The translations under genes and the position numbers were made by a program. From positions 1 to 24,566 of the forward strand of contig JBGCEI010000084.1 of NCBI GenBank assembly GCA_045106295.1: DNA of 24,566 nucleotides. Reading direction: 5' to 3'. The notes under the pieces were generated by a model. The model made no database searches, was not told the origin of the DNA, and saw only the letters and a list, made by a program, of their open reading frames with translations. How positions within the stretch are numbered: position 1 is the first letter of the stretch; the number at the start of each line of letters is the position of its first letter. The stretch is from WTJX01 sp045106295 (lineage in GTDB: Bacteria > Bacteroidota > Bacteroidia > Cytophagales > JAAEPT01). Shown piece by piece: positions 1 through 8,130 of the stretch.

Positions 1-694
1 TCTCTGCGTAATTAGCAAAAAAATCTGCTTTAGACTCTACATTAACATTTTTGAAAAGCTCTTTTTTGAAATGTAATTTCAAATAAGAACAACCTTCAAA
101 TCTCCATGTACTTCCTGCGTCTAACCCATAAGACGTTTCATCTATGTTGTCATGAGCAGTTACCCATGTGTTTTTATTCGTCAAGGGAGAAAAGTAAATA
201 GAGAAAAAATCAACAGGTTTATACTCTAAACCAACTGTGATAAATAAATAGGCTGGTGCAGCAAATTGAGAAATAAGGTCGGTTCCTCCTGCTTCAGGGT
301 ATGCAAACCCATTGGCTAACTGAGACCTGAAATTGATGAATGTAGAAAAGAATAACTTATCGTTATTTAGTTGTCTGCTGTACTTTGTAATAAAGTCAAT
401 CTTATCATCACTTTTCACAGGAGCAGATTTATCTTGACGTAGTAGTCCATAAGCTAACTCTAAAGAGTTTTCCCAAGAATTTTTATCTTTTTTGTAATTA
501 GCAAAAAGTTTCCCGTATAAATTCATGGATATAGCATTCTGACCACCTGCAGCCCAATTGCTTAAAGTAGTTTGAGAGAATGTAGCGGTAGAAATAATTC
601 CTTTTTCCCAAGGTCCTTTGGGTGTGGTTGCTTCTTGAGTAAATACACTGGAGAATAACCCTAGTGAGAGTAATATAAACGATATTTTTTTCAT
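1..694 (-). CDS. DUF3078 family protein, N-terminal part (cut by window edge)
   Basis: The reverse strand reads open from an ATG at 694-692 to the window edge, giving 231 codons without a stop, so the C-terminus is missing. The first about 20 residues (MKKISFILLSLGLFSSVFTQ) form a signal peptide, so the protein is exported. The mature start contains a stretch like SQTTLSNWAAGGQNAISMN followed by aromatic/polar alternating segments (FANYKKDKNSWENSLELAYG), which I recognise as the DUF3078 pattern found in Bacteroidota. The alternating pattern suggests a beta-barrel or other outer-membrane beta structure; that is inference. No biochemical function is known to me. It is transcribed divergently from the small membrane protein at 816, and a TAnnTTTG-type -7 box lies 22 nt before the ATG. 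An overlapping reading frame at 498-749 is a shadow of this gene. Confidence 0.8.
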   Translation of the reverse strand, partial: MKKISFILLSLGLFSSVFTQEATTPKGPWEKGIISTATFSQTTLSNWAAGGQNAISMNLYGKLFANYKKDKNSWENSLELAYGLLRQDKSAPVKSDDKIDFITKYSRQLNNDKLFFSTFINFRSQLANGFAYPEAGGTDLISQFAAPAYLFITVGLEYKPVDFFSIYFSPLTNKNTWVTAHDNIDETSYGLDAGSTWRFEGCSYLKLHFKKELFKNVNVESKADFFANYAE

Positions 695-715
695 TTCTGT
701 TTTGTTTAAAGTGTA

Positions 716-723
716 CAAAAATA
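716..723 (-). promoter_or_regulatory. possible -7 promoter box of the DUF3078 gene
   Basis: On the minus strand this reads TATTTTTG, an exact match to the Bacteroidota -7 consensus TAnnTTTG, 22 nt before the ATG at 694. No TTTG -33 box is seen 19 nt upstream, so support is limited to position and the half-site. The same octamer precedes gyrB. Confidence 0.3.
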
Positions 724-815
724 GTATTGTTGAGAAAATATATGACCATTTTTAGTTAAATGTTTTTAACTTTTCTTTCAAAAGGGCGTTATTCAAGCTG
801 TAAATTAAATTAATT

Positions 816-1172
816 ATGTCGTTAAATAAGTTAAACCATCTCATTGCTGCCGTATTGGTCGTAATAGGAGTGATTAGTCTAGTGTACAGACTAGTTTTAG
901 GAGAAGCGTCTTATTTTGGAAGTATTCCGATTCTCCTAGGAGGGATAATTTATGTATTGTCTAAGAAGGTTAAGGGTGATAAAGTAAATTATCTTTTACT
1001 AGCGATCACAGTCTTATTAGTAATCAGTTGTATAGCTACGTTATATGCTCTTTCTCTGCGAGGTATTGTATTTAACCTAAAAACGTGGAGCTATATGTTG
1101 GTATTATTTCTTAGTTTTTTATCTTTATCTAAACAGGTAAAGCAACTTATTTTAAAGAATTTAAAATCTTAG
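816..1172 (+). CDS. small four-helix membrane protein, unknown function
   Basis: A 118-residue protein with an ATG start. It is almost entirely hydrophobic: probable transmembrane segments lie near residues 8-28, 35-50, 58-80 and 88-105, joined by short loops with lysine-rich stretches (KKVKGDK near 50-56; KQVKQLILKNLK at the C-terminus). I recognise no family. The gene stands alone on the plus strand, divergent from the DUF3078 gene. Its stop codon TAG (1170-1172) overlaps the stop TAA of the convergent queuosine-precursor transporter (1171-1169 on the minus strand), so there is no room for a terminator between them. Base composition matches its neighbours. It looks like a real gene because the frame is fully open and the hydrophobic pattern is regular, but the function is unknown. 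Confidence 0.65.
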   Translation: MSLNKLNHLIAAVLVVIGVISLVYRLVLGEASYFGSIPILLGGIIYVLSKKVKGDKVNYLLLAITVLLVISCIATLYALSLRGIVFNLKTWSYMLVLFLSFLSLSKQVKQLILKNLKS

Positions 1173-1903
1173 TCAGGCAGCTCTAAATACTTTGATAAGT
1201 AACTTGTACCGATATAAAAAGGGATCGTATCCAATAAAGCAGCAACTACTTTAAATACATAAGATGAAGCAATGAGTATCAATAGTTTATTCATTATTTC
1301 AGGCTTACCTTCGTATCCAAAAGCATTTGAAAAGTAGTGTGCTATTAGCATAACAGCCATAGAATCTATCAGTTGACTAGCTAGAGTTGAGGCATTATTT
1401 CTCAGCCATAGCTTTTTCCCTTTTGTTTTTCGTTTTAAGTAATGAAAAATATGTACGTCGCAAAATTGTGCTACTAAATAAGCAATCATAGAAGCAAAAG
1501 TAGTAGCAAATGTTAGGGAACGAATTTGGTAAAATACTTTATCTGCTCCAGAATAGGTGTTTAACTCTTCATTTAGCGTAGGAGGGAGTACTCCACCTAA
1601 CCACAAAATAAAAAGCAACCAAACATTTAATGCTAGTCCAACCCAGACAACTAAATTGGCTTTTCTTTTACCGAATAGTTCACTGATAAAATCGGTACAT
1701 AAAAAAGTGATAGGGTAGGGGAGTACACCTACTGTTACGGCAAAAGGAATTTTAAAATCACCTAAGTGAAAGGATAAATCAATGATTTTAGTAACGCCTA
1801 AAATATTAAGCATAGTGAGTGTACCTAAAAAAAAGCCTGCTAGAATTAAGAAAACGAATTGTCTTCTCCATTCAATTTTTTCTAAAGTGTGTGGAGTTGT
1901 CAT
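1169..1903 (-). CDS. yhhQ: queuosine precursor transporter (YhhQ/VUT family)
   Basis: A 244-residue integral membrane protein of the VUT/YhhQ (DUF165, COG1738) family, which takes up queuosine precursors such as preQ0/preQ1 for tRNA queuosine modification. About six hydrophobic segments are visible, starting near residues 15-37, 50-70, 82-105, 130-148, 175-195 and 205-230. Family motifs seen are YPITFLCTDFISELFGKRKA (about 63-82), with the conserved acidic residues and the FGK turn, and the RNNASTLASQLIDS segment in the second half. Length is normal for the family. Its ATG overlaps the stop of the upstream glycosyltransferase in an ATGA arrangement (1900-1903), so the two are probably translationally coupled. 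The pairing with a glycosyltransferase has no obvious pathway logic. No queuosine synthesis gene is in the window, so the role rests on family membership; the exact transported species is not decided by sequence. Confidence 0.88.
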   Translation of the reverse strand: MTTPHTLEKIEWRRQFVFLILAGFFLGTLTMLNILGVTKIIDLSFHLGDFKIPFAVTVGVLPYPITFLCTDFISELFGKRKANLVVWVGLALNVWLLFILWLGGVLPPTLNEELNTYSGADKVFYQIRSLTFATTFASMIAYLVAQFCDVHIFHYLKRKTKGKKLWLRNNASTLASQLIDSMAVMLIAHYFSNAFGYEGKPEIMNKLLILIASSYVFKVVAALLDTIPFYIGTSYLSKYLELPD

Positions 1904-3063
1904 GAGGTGGATGATTTGTCTATTATTTTTTCTGTGAGTTCTATTTTAACATCTGGATAAAAATGATCTCTTAAAAAGTGAACAAATTTTAATACTTTGA
2001 GCCCATCAAACCAGAAGTAGAAATTCTTCTTGAAATCTTTTAGTGTTCTAGAGTCTTTTCTTATTCTTTCTAAAACACGGTTTATTTCTTGATTTGTAAG
2101 AAATGACTGCACTGTTTTAGGAAAAATAGTTAAATCATCCGAATGGAATAATGAATCGAGCTGATCTATGAAACTTTTTAAATCTTCGAATGTTTGAAAA
2201 TTATAAGTGTAAAATTCTGCTTCGTTTTTCCAATCAGCCATTTTTTTTCCTGTACCAAAAGGCACCCGATCAGAAATTCTGGGAGAAGGAATAGTGTGTG
2301 TTGTTTTAATCTCTCCAAAATTTCCATGAGGAATAAACTTATGGAGGAAATAAAAGTCTTCTCCTGCCTTTCGTTTGTTCATACCTCCTCGTTTTTGGTA
2401 AGCATTAGAGCGTACTGCCATACTAGAACCAATGGTTTGATAAGCATGTGGGTAGCCTGCGTATCGGAGTGACTCTACGTAGTAATTGAGATGATATTCA
2501 TAAGCCGCAATTTGTTGGCCGTTTTCTCCATTTAGCGGATGTTTGTAATCTATGCTTACCGCCTCAATAGTAGGGTGCTCCGTGAAATAGGTCTCAATTT
2601 CTATTAAGTAGTTTTTAATAAATAAGGTGTCTGCATCAGTGCATAGAATAACGCCTTGTTCTTTACCTAAAATGATAAATCTTCTTACGGCTTCATCCAT
2701 TCCTATTTTTCGAGCCAAACCTACTCCTGCATCTTTGGGAGGAAGGTCAAAGCATTCAATAGCATGAAAAGTAAGGTGAGAAGGTGTGTTTTTAAGAATC
2801 CAATTGTTGAAGTCAAGTAAGGATTGGGTATTTATCGATTGGATTTCTTTTGAATCTTTAACTGATCCATTGAATACAATAATTGCTTCTGTATGGCAGT
2901 TAGGGGCATCACAGCTTAGTAACGAGTCTAAGGTTATGAGTTGTTCTTTTTCTTTGTAACAGGGAATTACAATAATGATCTCAGTTGTTGGGTTTGGAGT
3001 AGAAAATAACTGTTGGTCGGGATAACCATACCGTTCTAAATAAGTAGCTTTTTTCTTTTGCAT
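1900..3063 (-). CDS. family 2-type glycosyltransferase
   Basis: A 387-residue GT-A fold glycosyltransferase. The N-terminal Rossmann-like strand IIIVIPCYKEKE (about 29-40) is typical of GT2 enzymes. The metal/nucleotide-sugar binding DxD signature is CTDADTL, with D143-A-D145. A catalytic-base-like acidic motif GED lies at 234-236. The N-terminal half is the transferase; the C-terminal 110 residues are charged and helical without transmembrane segments, so the enzyme is probably cytosolic or peripheral. Donor and acceptor sugars cannot be read from the sequence. I chose the ATG at 3063 (MQKKKATYLERYG); a TTG nine bases upstream is possible but less likely. A TAATTTTG box lies just before the ATG. 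The stop overlaps the start of the queuosine-precursor transporter by 4 nt. No polysaccharide cluster surrounds it, which is unusual for a GT2 gene. Confidence 0.8.
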   Translation of the reverse strand: MQKKKATYLERYGYPDQQLFSTPNPTTEIIIVIPCYKEKEQLITLDSLLSCDAPNCHTEAIIVFNGSVKDSKEIQSINTQSLLDFNNWILKNTPSHLTFHAIECFDLPPKDAGVGLARKIGMDEAVRRFIILGKEQGVILCTDADTLFIKNYLIEIETYFTEHPTIEAVSIDYKHPLNGENGQQIAAYEYHLNYYVESLRYAGYPHAYQTIGSSMAVRSNAYQKRGGMNKRKAGEDFYFLHKFIPHGNFGEIKTTHTIPSPRISDRVPFGTGKKMADWKNEAEFYTYNFQTFEDLKSFIDQLDSLFHSDDLTIFPKTVQSFLTNQEINRVLERIRKDSRTLKDFKKNFYFWFDGLKVLKFVHFLRDHFYPDVKIELTEKIIDKSSTS

Positions 3064-3123
3064 GAGTTGCAAAATTAAATTACTTCATTTGGTTTACCTA
3101 CGATCTTCCTGTTTCTTTGTGGC

Positions 3124-3708
3124 ATGCAATTACGATTAGAACTTACGTCAGAAAGCAGTCAGCAATGGTTGGATACTGTGATGACAGATTTCCCTTCTTT
3201 TTTACAAGATCATGCCGATTGTGAGCGGAAAGCCTCAGCCATGGCAATGAGCTTTGTCGCTAAATATCCAGATCGTATCGAAATGATCCCTGAGTTAATA
3301 GAAACAGGCTTAGAAGAGTTAGAGCATTTTCAGCAGGTATATCAGCTAATGGAAAAGCGAGGAATTCAGCTAGCTAAAGAAATGAAACAAGATCAATATG
3401 TGAAACAATTGATTGACTTGTGTAAGAGTGATCCGATTAATCGTTTTTTAGATCGATTGCTCATTGCTTCTATTGTAGAATGCAGAGGAGCGGAGCGTTT
3501 TAGGATGGTCTACGAAGCACAGCAAGATACTGAGTTAAAAGAATTTTACCGTGTGCTGTGGGCTTCTGAAGCCAAGCATGGAGACTCTTTTGTGAAATTG
3601 GCTTTACTGTATTTTGAAGAGAAAAAAGTATTTAGTCGATTACATGAACTAAACGAAGCTGAAGGTAAGTTGATTCATACCTTGCCTTTTAAAGCAGCTT
3701 TGCATTAA
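3124..3708 (+). CDS. miaE: tRNA-(ms2io6A37)-hydroxylase MiaE
   Basis: A 194-residue ferritin-like diiron monooxygenase that hydroxylates the isopentenyl group of ms2i6A37 in tRNAs reading UNN codons. The diiron ligand set is visible in order: E34 (in CERKAS), E65-x-x-H68 (EELEH), E119 (IVECRGAERF) and E149-x-x-H152 (SEAKH). This is the MiaE ligand pattern, and the length fits the family. The start is the ATG at 3124; the codons that follow read into the family N-terminus. It is a single gene, divergent from the glycosyltransferase (60-nt gap) and convergent with ppk1 (8-nt gap). The expected partner genes miaA and miaB are not in the window. Cytosolic. Annotation confidence is high. Confidence 0.9.
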   Translation: MQLRLELTSESSQQWLDTVMTDFPSFLQDHADCERKASAMAMSFVAKYPDRIEMIPELIETGLEELEHFQQVYQLMEKRGIQLAKEMKQDQYVKQLIDLCKSDPINRFLDRLLIASIVECRGAERFRMVYEAQQDTELKEFYRVLWASEAKHGDSFVKLALLYFEEKKVFSRLHELNEAEGKLIHTLPFKAALH

Positions 3709-3716
3709 CGGATTAG

Positions 3717-5837
3717 TTAAAACAACTGAATATTCTCTAAGTCAGCTTTTTTCACTTTATAGAATTTGTTAAACAGATTGAATGGAGGAGAAGATTGTGT
3801 TTTTGCTTTTATGAAGTCACCATTTTCTTGCATTAAAAAAGTGTTTGCTTCATCTTTTAGGTTGTAATCTAAAATCAGAATAGCCATTTTCTTAGCTTCT
3901 CCTTCAATCAAGAAAAGTGATTCTATTCTTCTATTGAAACTCCTTACCATAATATCGGCACTTCCTCCGTATATTTTAGGGGTATTGTTATTATGGAAAT
4001 AATAAAAACGGGAGTGTTCTAAGAAATCTCCTACTACAGAGCGTACTTCTATGTTTTCACTCAACCCTTTTCTTTGAGGTCTGATACAGCAGATTCCTCT
4101 TACAATGAGTTGTATGCGAACGCCAGATTGTGAGGCTTTGTACAATTCTTCTATCACTAAATCATCCTGTAAAGAATTTACTTTTAGGATGATTCCGGAA
4201 GCCAGTCCTTTTTTAGCATGAGCAGCTTCTTTCCTGATTAAACGGATAATACTTTTACGCATGTCACCAGGAGTGGTGATGAGTTTTTCATATCTGCTAG
4301 GTAAAGAATGCCCTGTAACAGCATTAAAAAATTCAGAAACGTCTCTACCATAGGCTGCCTTTGTGGTAATTAAACTCGTATCCGAGTAGATTTTAGCGGT
4401 AGATTCATTGTAGTTTCCACTAGACATGTGGACATAACGAGTTACTTTGTTTCTTTCCTGTCGTACAATAAAGAGTAGCTTGGTATGTGTTTTTACCTGA
4501 GGAACACCATACATTACAAAACAACCTGCTTTTTGAAGTCTTATTCCTTCTTTTAGGTTGTTTTCTTCATCAAAACGAGCTTTTACTTCAAACAGCACTG
4601 ATACGTTTTTTCCGTTTTCTGCTGCTTTTAGTAAGGCGTTAGCGATTCGTGATTTCTTGGCTAAACGATAGATGGTTACTTTAATAGCCAATACACTGGG
4701 GTCTAGGGCAGCTTCTTCGATTAGTTGAGTAACGTAGTCAAAACTGTTATAAGGGTGGTGTAAGAATAAGTCTTCTTCTTTTAAGAAGTCCAGCAGACCT
4801 TGTTTCTGTATTTCTTTAGTAGTCTTATTAGTTAATGGAGCTACGGGTTTAGGGATTTCTGGTAATAGGTCTGATAGATCGCTATGTCCAACTAATTGCC
4901 AGAGTGAAGTCAGGTCTATTAAACTATCCGTTCTAAAAATATCGGCATCCTCTAATTTGAATTTTTTACGAAGTAGTTTATTTAGTTTTTTTGGGTGAGC
5001 TGATTCTATTTCTACCTGTACTACCCGACCTGTTTTTCTTTTCTTCAGTTTTTTCTCTACTTCTTCAATGAACGATTCTTCGTACTCTTCGTAGTCATCC
5101 CAGTCGAAATCACCATTTCTGATGATCCTAAATAAGGATACGGTGTGTATTCTTACGTTTTGAAAAAGTTTGTCGATATTTTCTCTAATCATCTGTTCTA
5201 CAGGCAAAAAGAGGCGTTTCCCATCTCTTTCTAATTCAAAGAAGCGAGGGAGGTTTTGAGGGATTTGAACGAAAGAAAAGCGAATAGGGTTTTTGCTTTT
5301 TCGTTGTTCTGTTGCTACAGCTAAAATCAGTACTTTGTTTGATAGGATAGGGAAGGTGTGTAAGGTGTCGTACACCATAGGGGTTAATATGGGATAGATT
5401 ACTTTTATAAAGTGGTTTTTTACCTTCCTGATCTCACCCTCTGTTAGGTCGATGTAGTTGATAATTGAAAAGCCTGTTGGAGTACATTCTTTTTGAATAA
5501 GGGTGTCGAATAACTGAGATTGTTCTTTTTTGAATACCGCTAGTTCACTAAATAATTTGTCTTTGAAACTATGCTCACGCAAACCAGAGTAGTCTACTCT
5601 TTTTCTCCCGTAGTCCAAATAGTTGTATAAACTACCTACACGGATCATCATGAATTCATCTAGATTAGATGCTGTAATGGCTAAAAATTTTAGTTTTTCG
5701 AGTACCGATCGACTTTTCTTTTTAGCTTGTTCGAGTACACGGTAATTAAACTGTAACCAACTCAAATCACGACTAATCAATCTGCTCTCTTGGATTATTT
5801 CTTCGTCTGATTTGATGGTAGGTAAGCCTCTGTTCAT
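3717..5837 (-). CDS. ppk1: polyphosphate kinase 1
   Basis: A 706-residue polyphosphate kinase, which reversibly transfers the ATP gamma-phosphate to polyphosphate. It begins with the N-terminal domain signature SRDLSWLQFNYRVL (22-35) and NLDEFMMIRVGSL (58-70). The two phospholipase-D-like halves follow: KTHTKLLFIV with H451 and K453 (the HxK histidine, equivalent by context to E. coli H435), RYVHMSSGNYNESTAKIYSD (467-486), and LEHSRFYYF with H607 near the position of E. coli H592. The C-terminal SADIMVRSFNRRIE block (625-638) is conserved. A longer frame opens 57 nt upstream, but that extension encodes the arm of a perfect hairpin that terminates gyrB, and it adds a sequence unlike the family N-terminus, so I use the ATG at 5837. 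A TACTTTTG box (5850-5843) sits 6 nt before it. Convergent with miaE. Confidence 0.95.
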   Translation of the reverse strand: MNRGLPTIKSDEEIIQESRLISRDLSWLQFNYRVLEQAKKKSRSVLEKLKFLAITASNLDEFMMIRVGSLYNYLDYGRKRVDYSGLREHSFKDKLFSELAVFKKEQSQLFDTLIQKECTPTGFSIINYIDLTEGEIRKVKNHFIKVIYPILTPMVYDTLHTFPILSNKVLILAVATEQRKSKNPIRFSFVQIPQNLPRFFELERDGKRLFLPVEQMIRENIDKLFQNVRIHTVSLFRIIRNGDFDWDDYEEYEESFIEEVEKKLKKRKTGRVVQVEIESAHPKKLNKLLRKKFKLEDADIFRTDSLIDLTSLWQLVGHSDLSDLLPEIPKPVAPLTNKTTKEIQKQGLLDFLKEEDLFLHHPYNSFDYVTQLIEEAALDPSVLAIKVTIYRLAKKSRIANALLKAAENGKNVSVLFEVKARFDEENNLKEGIRLQKAGCFVMYGVPQVKTHTKLLFIVRQERNKVTRYVHMSSGNYNESTAKIYSDTSLITTKAAYGRDVSEFFNAVTGHSLPSRYEKLITTPGDMRKSIIRLIRKEAAHAKKGLASGIILKVNSLQDDLVIEELYKASQSGVRIQLIVRGICCIRPQRKGLSENIEVRSVVGDFLEHSRFYYFHNNNTPKIYGGSADIMVRSFNRRIESLFLIEGEAKKMAILILDYNLKDEANTFLMQENGDFIKAKTQSSPPFNLFNKFYKVKKADLENIQLF

Positions 5838-5865
5838 AGTCTCAAAAGTAGTTATTGATAAGGAT

Positions 5866-5908
5866 ATAAAAAAGAAAAGCCCTGTACTAATCAAGTGCAG
5901 GGCTTTTT
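5866..5908 (-). terminator. rho-independent terminator after gyrB
   Basis: Inverted repeat of AGCCCTGTAC (5878-5887) and GTGCAGGGCT (5895-5904), a 10-bp stem with one G-U pair and a 7-nt loop. On the minus strand it is followed by a T-rich run (TTTTCTTTTTT). It lies 22 nt after the gyrB stop and upstream of ppk1. A T-run on the other side makes it look bidirectional, although no plus-strand gene needs it. Confidence 0.85.
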
Positions 5909-5929
5909 AATACTATTTTTATTTAAGTG

Positions 5930-7876
5930 CTAGCTATCTATGTTAGCGTATTTAGCATTTTTTTCAATGAAATCTCTACGAGGAGCTACTTCGTCTCCCA
6001 TAAGAATAGAGAATAATTGATCTGTTTCTGCTGCAGATTCAACCGTTACTTTCTTTAAACTTCTATGCTCAGGGTTCATCGTTGTTTCCCACAGTTCTTC
6101 AGGATTCATCTCACCCAAACCTTTGTAACGCTGCACAGATACTGAATCTGGTTTACCATTACTCATTTGTTCTATGAGTATGTCTCGTTCATTGTCAGAC
6201 CAGGCGTATTTCATTGTTTTCCCTTTTTTCACCAAGTATAATGGAGGGGAAGCAATGTATAAATAACCATTATCTACAATCGTTTTCATGTATCGGTAGA
6301 AGAATGTAAGAATCAATGTTCTAATGTGGCTACCATCCACGTCAGCATCCGTCATAATGATGATTTTGTGGTAACGTAGTTTTTCCATGTTCAAGCCTTT
6401 AGGATCTTCTTCGGTACCGAAGCTTACTCCTAGAGCCATTATTACATTTTTGATTTCATCGTTATCGTAGATTTTGTGCTCTTGCGCTTTTTCTACGTTT
6501 AGAATTTTTCCTTTTAGAGGTAAGATAGCCTGAAATGTTCGGTCTCTTCCTTGCTTAGCAGATCCACCTGCTGAATCTCCCTCTACTAGGTATACTTCAC
6601 AGGCTGCAGGATCTTTGTTGGTACAATCTGCCAACTTACCTGGTAAACCTGTTCCTCCTAAGGCGTTTTTACGTTGTACAGTTTCTCTTGCTTTCTTAGC
6701 GGCTACTCTAGCTTGTGCAGCTAAAATTACTTTCTGAACGATTAACTTCGCTTCTTTGGGATTTTCTTCTAAATAATCTTTTAAGATTTCACTTACGGTG
6801 CTATCAACAGCACTTACGGCTTCAGAGTTACCAAGTTTTGTTTTAGTCTGCCCTTCAAATTGAGGTTCTGCTACTTTTACCGAAATAACAGCAGTTAACC
6901 CTTCTCTAAAGTCATCCCCAGTAATTTCTACTTTTGCTTTTTCAAGCATACCAGATTTGTCGGCATAACCTTTTAGTGTCCTTGTTAAGGAACGTCTAAA
7001 ACCAGAAACGTGTGTACCACCTTCGTAGGTGTTGATGTTGTTTACATAGGAATGTACATTTTCACTGTATGAGGTGTTGTACATCATAGCTACTTCTACA
7101 GGTATTTCTCCTGTTGTTTTTTCCATATAAATAGGAGTGGAAAGAATAGCTTCTCTTGCTTGGTCAATGTATTGAACAAACTCTCTTAATCCACCATCCG
7201 AATGAAACGTATCTTCATTAAAGACGTCGTCTTCATTCTTTTCACGTTCATCTACTAAATGAATAGTAATTCCTTTATTCAAGAAAGAAAGTTCTCTTAG
7301 ACGTTTAGCTACTGTTTCGTATTTGTATTCTGTTTCTGTGAAAATAGAATCGTCAGGAGTAAAAATAACGGTAGTACCGTGATCATCAATAGTACCTGTC
7401 TTTTTGGCTGGATATTGAGGGTCTCCTTTTTTATATTCTTGTTCCCAAACTTCTCCGTTTCTGTGAACAATTACTTTCAGATGCTTTGATAAGGCATTTA
7501 CACAAGAAACACCTACACCGTGCAAACCACCAGATACTTTGTAGGTGTCTTTATCGAATTTACCACCAGCATGAAGTACGGTCATTACTACTTCTAGTGC
7601 AGATCGTTGTTCTTTTTCATGAAAGTCTGTAGGGATACCTCTACCATTATCGCTTACAGAAATAATATTTCCCGGAAGGATTTTGACTAATATTCTATCA
7701 CAGTGTCCTGCTAAGGCTTCATCAATTGAGTTATCTACTACCTCCCAGATAAGGTGGTGTAGCCCTTTTGTACCAATATCACCGATGTACATGGCAGGCC
7801 GTTTACGAACTGCTTCGAGTCCTTCTAGGACTTGGATATTACCGGCTGAATATTCTTGTTTATTTTCCTCTGACAT
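5930..7876 (-). CDS. gyrB: DNA gyrase subunit B
   Basis: A 648-residue type IIA topoisomerase ATPase subunit; with GyrA it introduces negative supercoils. GHKL ATPase domain: AVRKRPAMYIGD (22-33), E45 and N49 in WEVVDNSIDEA, D76 in DNGRGIP, the ATP lid SGGLHGVG (115-122) and the transducer QTKTKLGN with K345/K347. TOPRIM domain: EGDSAGGSA (432-440) and the metal-binding DADVDGSH (510-517). The C-terminal motif QRYKGLGEMN is present. The length is that of the short Bacteroidota GyrB without the enterobacterial insertion. ParE is the main alternative; the YKGLGEMNPEELWETTM end and length favour GyrB. The start ATG lies 29 nt after a TATTTTTG promoter box. A terminator at 5908-5866 separates it from ppk1. 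Confidence 0.95.
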   Translation of the reverse strand: MSEENKQEYSAGNIQVLEGLEAVRKRPAMYIGDIGTKGLHHLIWEVVDNSIDEALAGHCDRILVKILPGNIISVSDNGRGIPTDFHEKEQRSALEVVMTVLHAGGKFDKDTYKVSGGLHGVGVSCVNALSKHLKVIVHRNGEVWEQEYKKGDPQYPAKKTGTIDDHGTTVIFTPDDSIFTETEYKYETVAKRLRELSFLNKGITIHLVDEREKNEDDVFNEDTFHSDGGLREFVQYIDQAREAILSTPIYMEKTTGEIPVEVAMMYNTSYSENVHSYVNNINTYEGGTHVSGFRRSLTRTLKGYADKSGMLEKAKVEITGDDFREGLTAVISVKVAEPQFEGQTKTKLGNSEAVSAVDSTVSEILKDYLEENPKEAKLIVQKVILAAQARVAAKKARETVQRKNALGGTGLPGKLADCTNKDPAACEVYLVEGDSAGGSAKQGRDRTFQAILPLKGKILNVEKAQEHKIYDNDEIKNVIMALGVSFGTEEDPKGLNMEKLRYHKIIIMTDADVDGSHIRTLILTFFYRYMKTIVDNGYLYIASPPLYLVKKGKTMKYAWSDNERDILIEQMSNGKPDSVSVQRYKGLGEMNPEELWETTMNPEHRSLKKVTVESAAETDQLFSILMGDEVAPRRDFIEKNAKYANIDS

Positions 7877-7904
7877 AATAAGAAATGTAGCTTTGTACTA
7901 TCTA

Positions 7905-7912
7905 CAAAAATA
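7905..7912 (-). promoter_or_regulatory. probable -7 box of the gyrB promoter
   Basis: Minus-strand TATTTTTG matches the Bacteroidota -7 consensus TAnnTTTG exactly and sits 29 nt before the gyrB ATG, a normal leader distance. A TTTG -33 box at the 19-nt spacing is not present, so the call rests on one half-site and position. Confidence 0.4.
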
Positions 7913-7992
7913 CACTTTTTTTTGCCAGTATAGACTATTTAAAACGGTGTGGCATGTGGTTTTTTCCACAAACGATTGTGTCAGTTAGCAAA

Positions 7993-8103
7993 GCGCATCA
8001 GGGATAGGCGTGGAAAGCCCACAGCCGAGGAACGAGGTGAGGACTTGAAACACCGTGCCTTCCGACAGGCAGGAATAGCCCGACCCTTTAGGGTGATGCC
8101 CAG
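7993..8103. repeat. structured palindromic intergenic element (possible RNA or REP-like repeat)
   Basis: A GC-richer block of about 105 nt inside an AT-rich spacer. It can fold into nested helices: closing stem GCATCA (7995-8000) with TGATGC (8094-8099); GGG (8001-8003) with CCC (8079-8081); GTGG (8010-8013) with CCAC (8019-8022); GGTG (8036-8039) with CACC (8051-8054); TGCCT (8056-8060) with AGGCA (8067-8071); ACCC (8083-8086) with GGGT (8091-8094). The frame words GCATCAGGGAT and AGCCCGACCC resemble, from memory, a dispersed intergenic sequence in Flavobacteriia/Cytophagia genomes; this was not searched. It lies 3' of the sigma-54 regulator and upstream of the gyrB promoter. Orientation and function are unknown, and coding frames crossing it look like noise. 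Confidence 0.55.
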
Positions 8104-8130
8104 AGTTGGTTTAGCTAGTTTTTTTTGTTT

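Noticed and set aside
498..749. Open frame on the minus strand upstream of and inside the DUF3078 gene
   Set aside because: It overlaps the DUF3078 frame, which has a signal peptide and family motifs; the translation has no recognisable features.
5838..5894. 19-residue N-terminal extension of polyphosphate kinase
   Set aside because: The extension is encoded by the gyrB terminator hairpin and its T-run and is not like the Ppk1 N-terminus.
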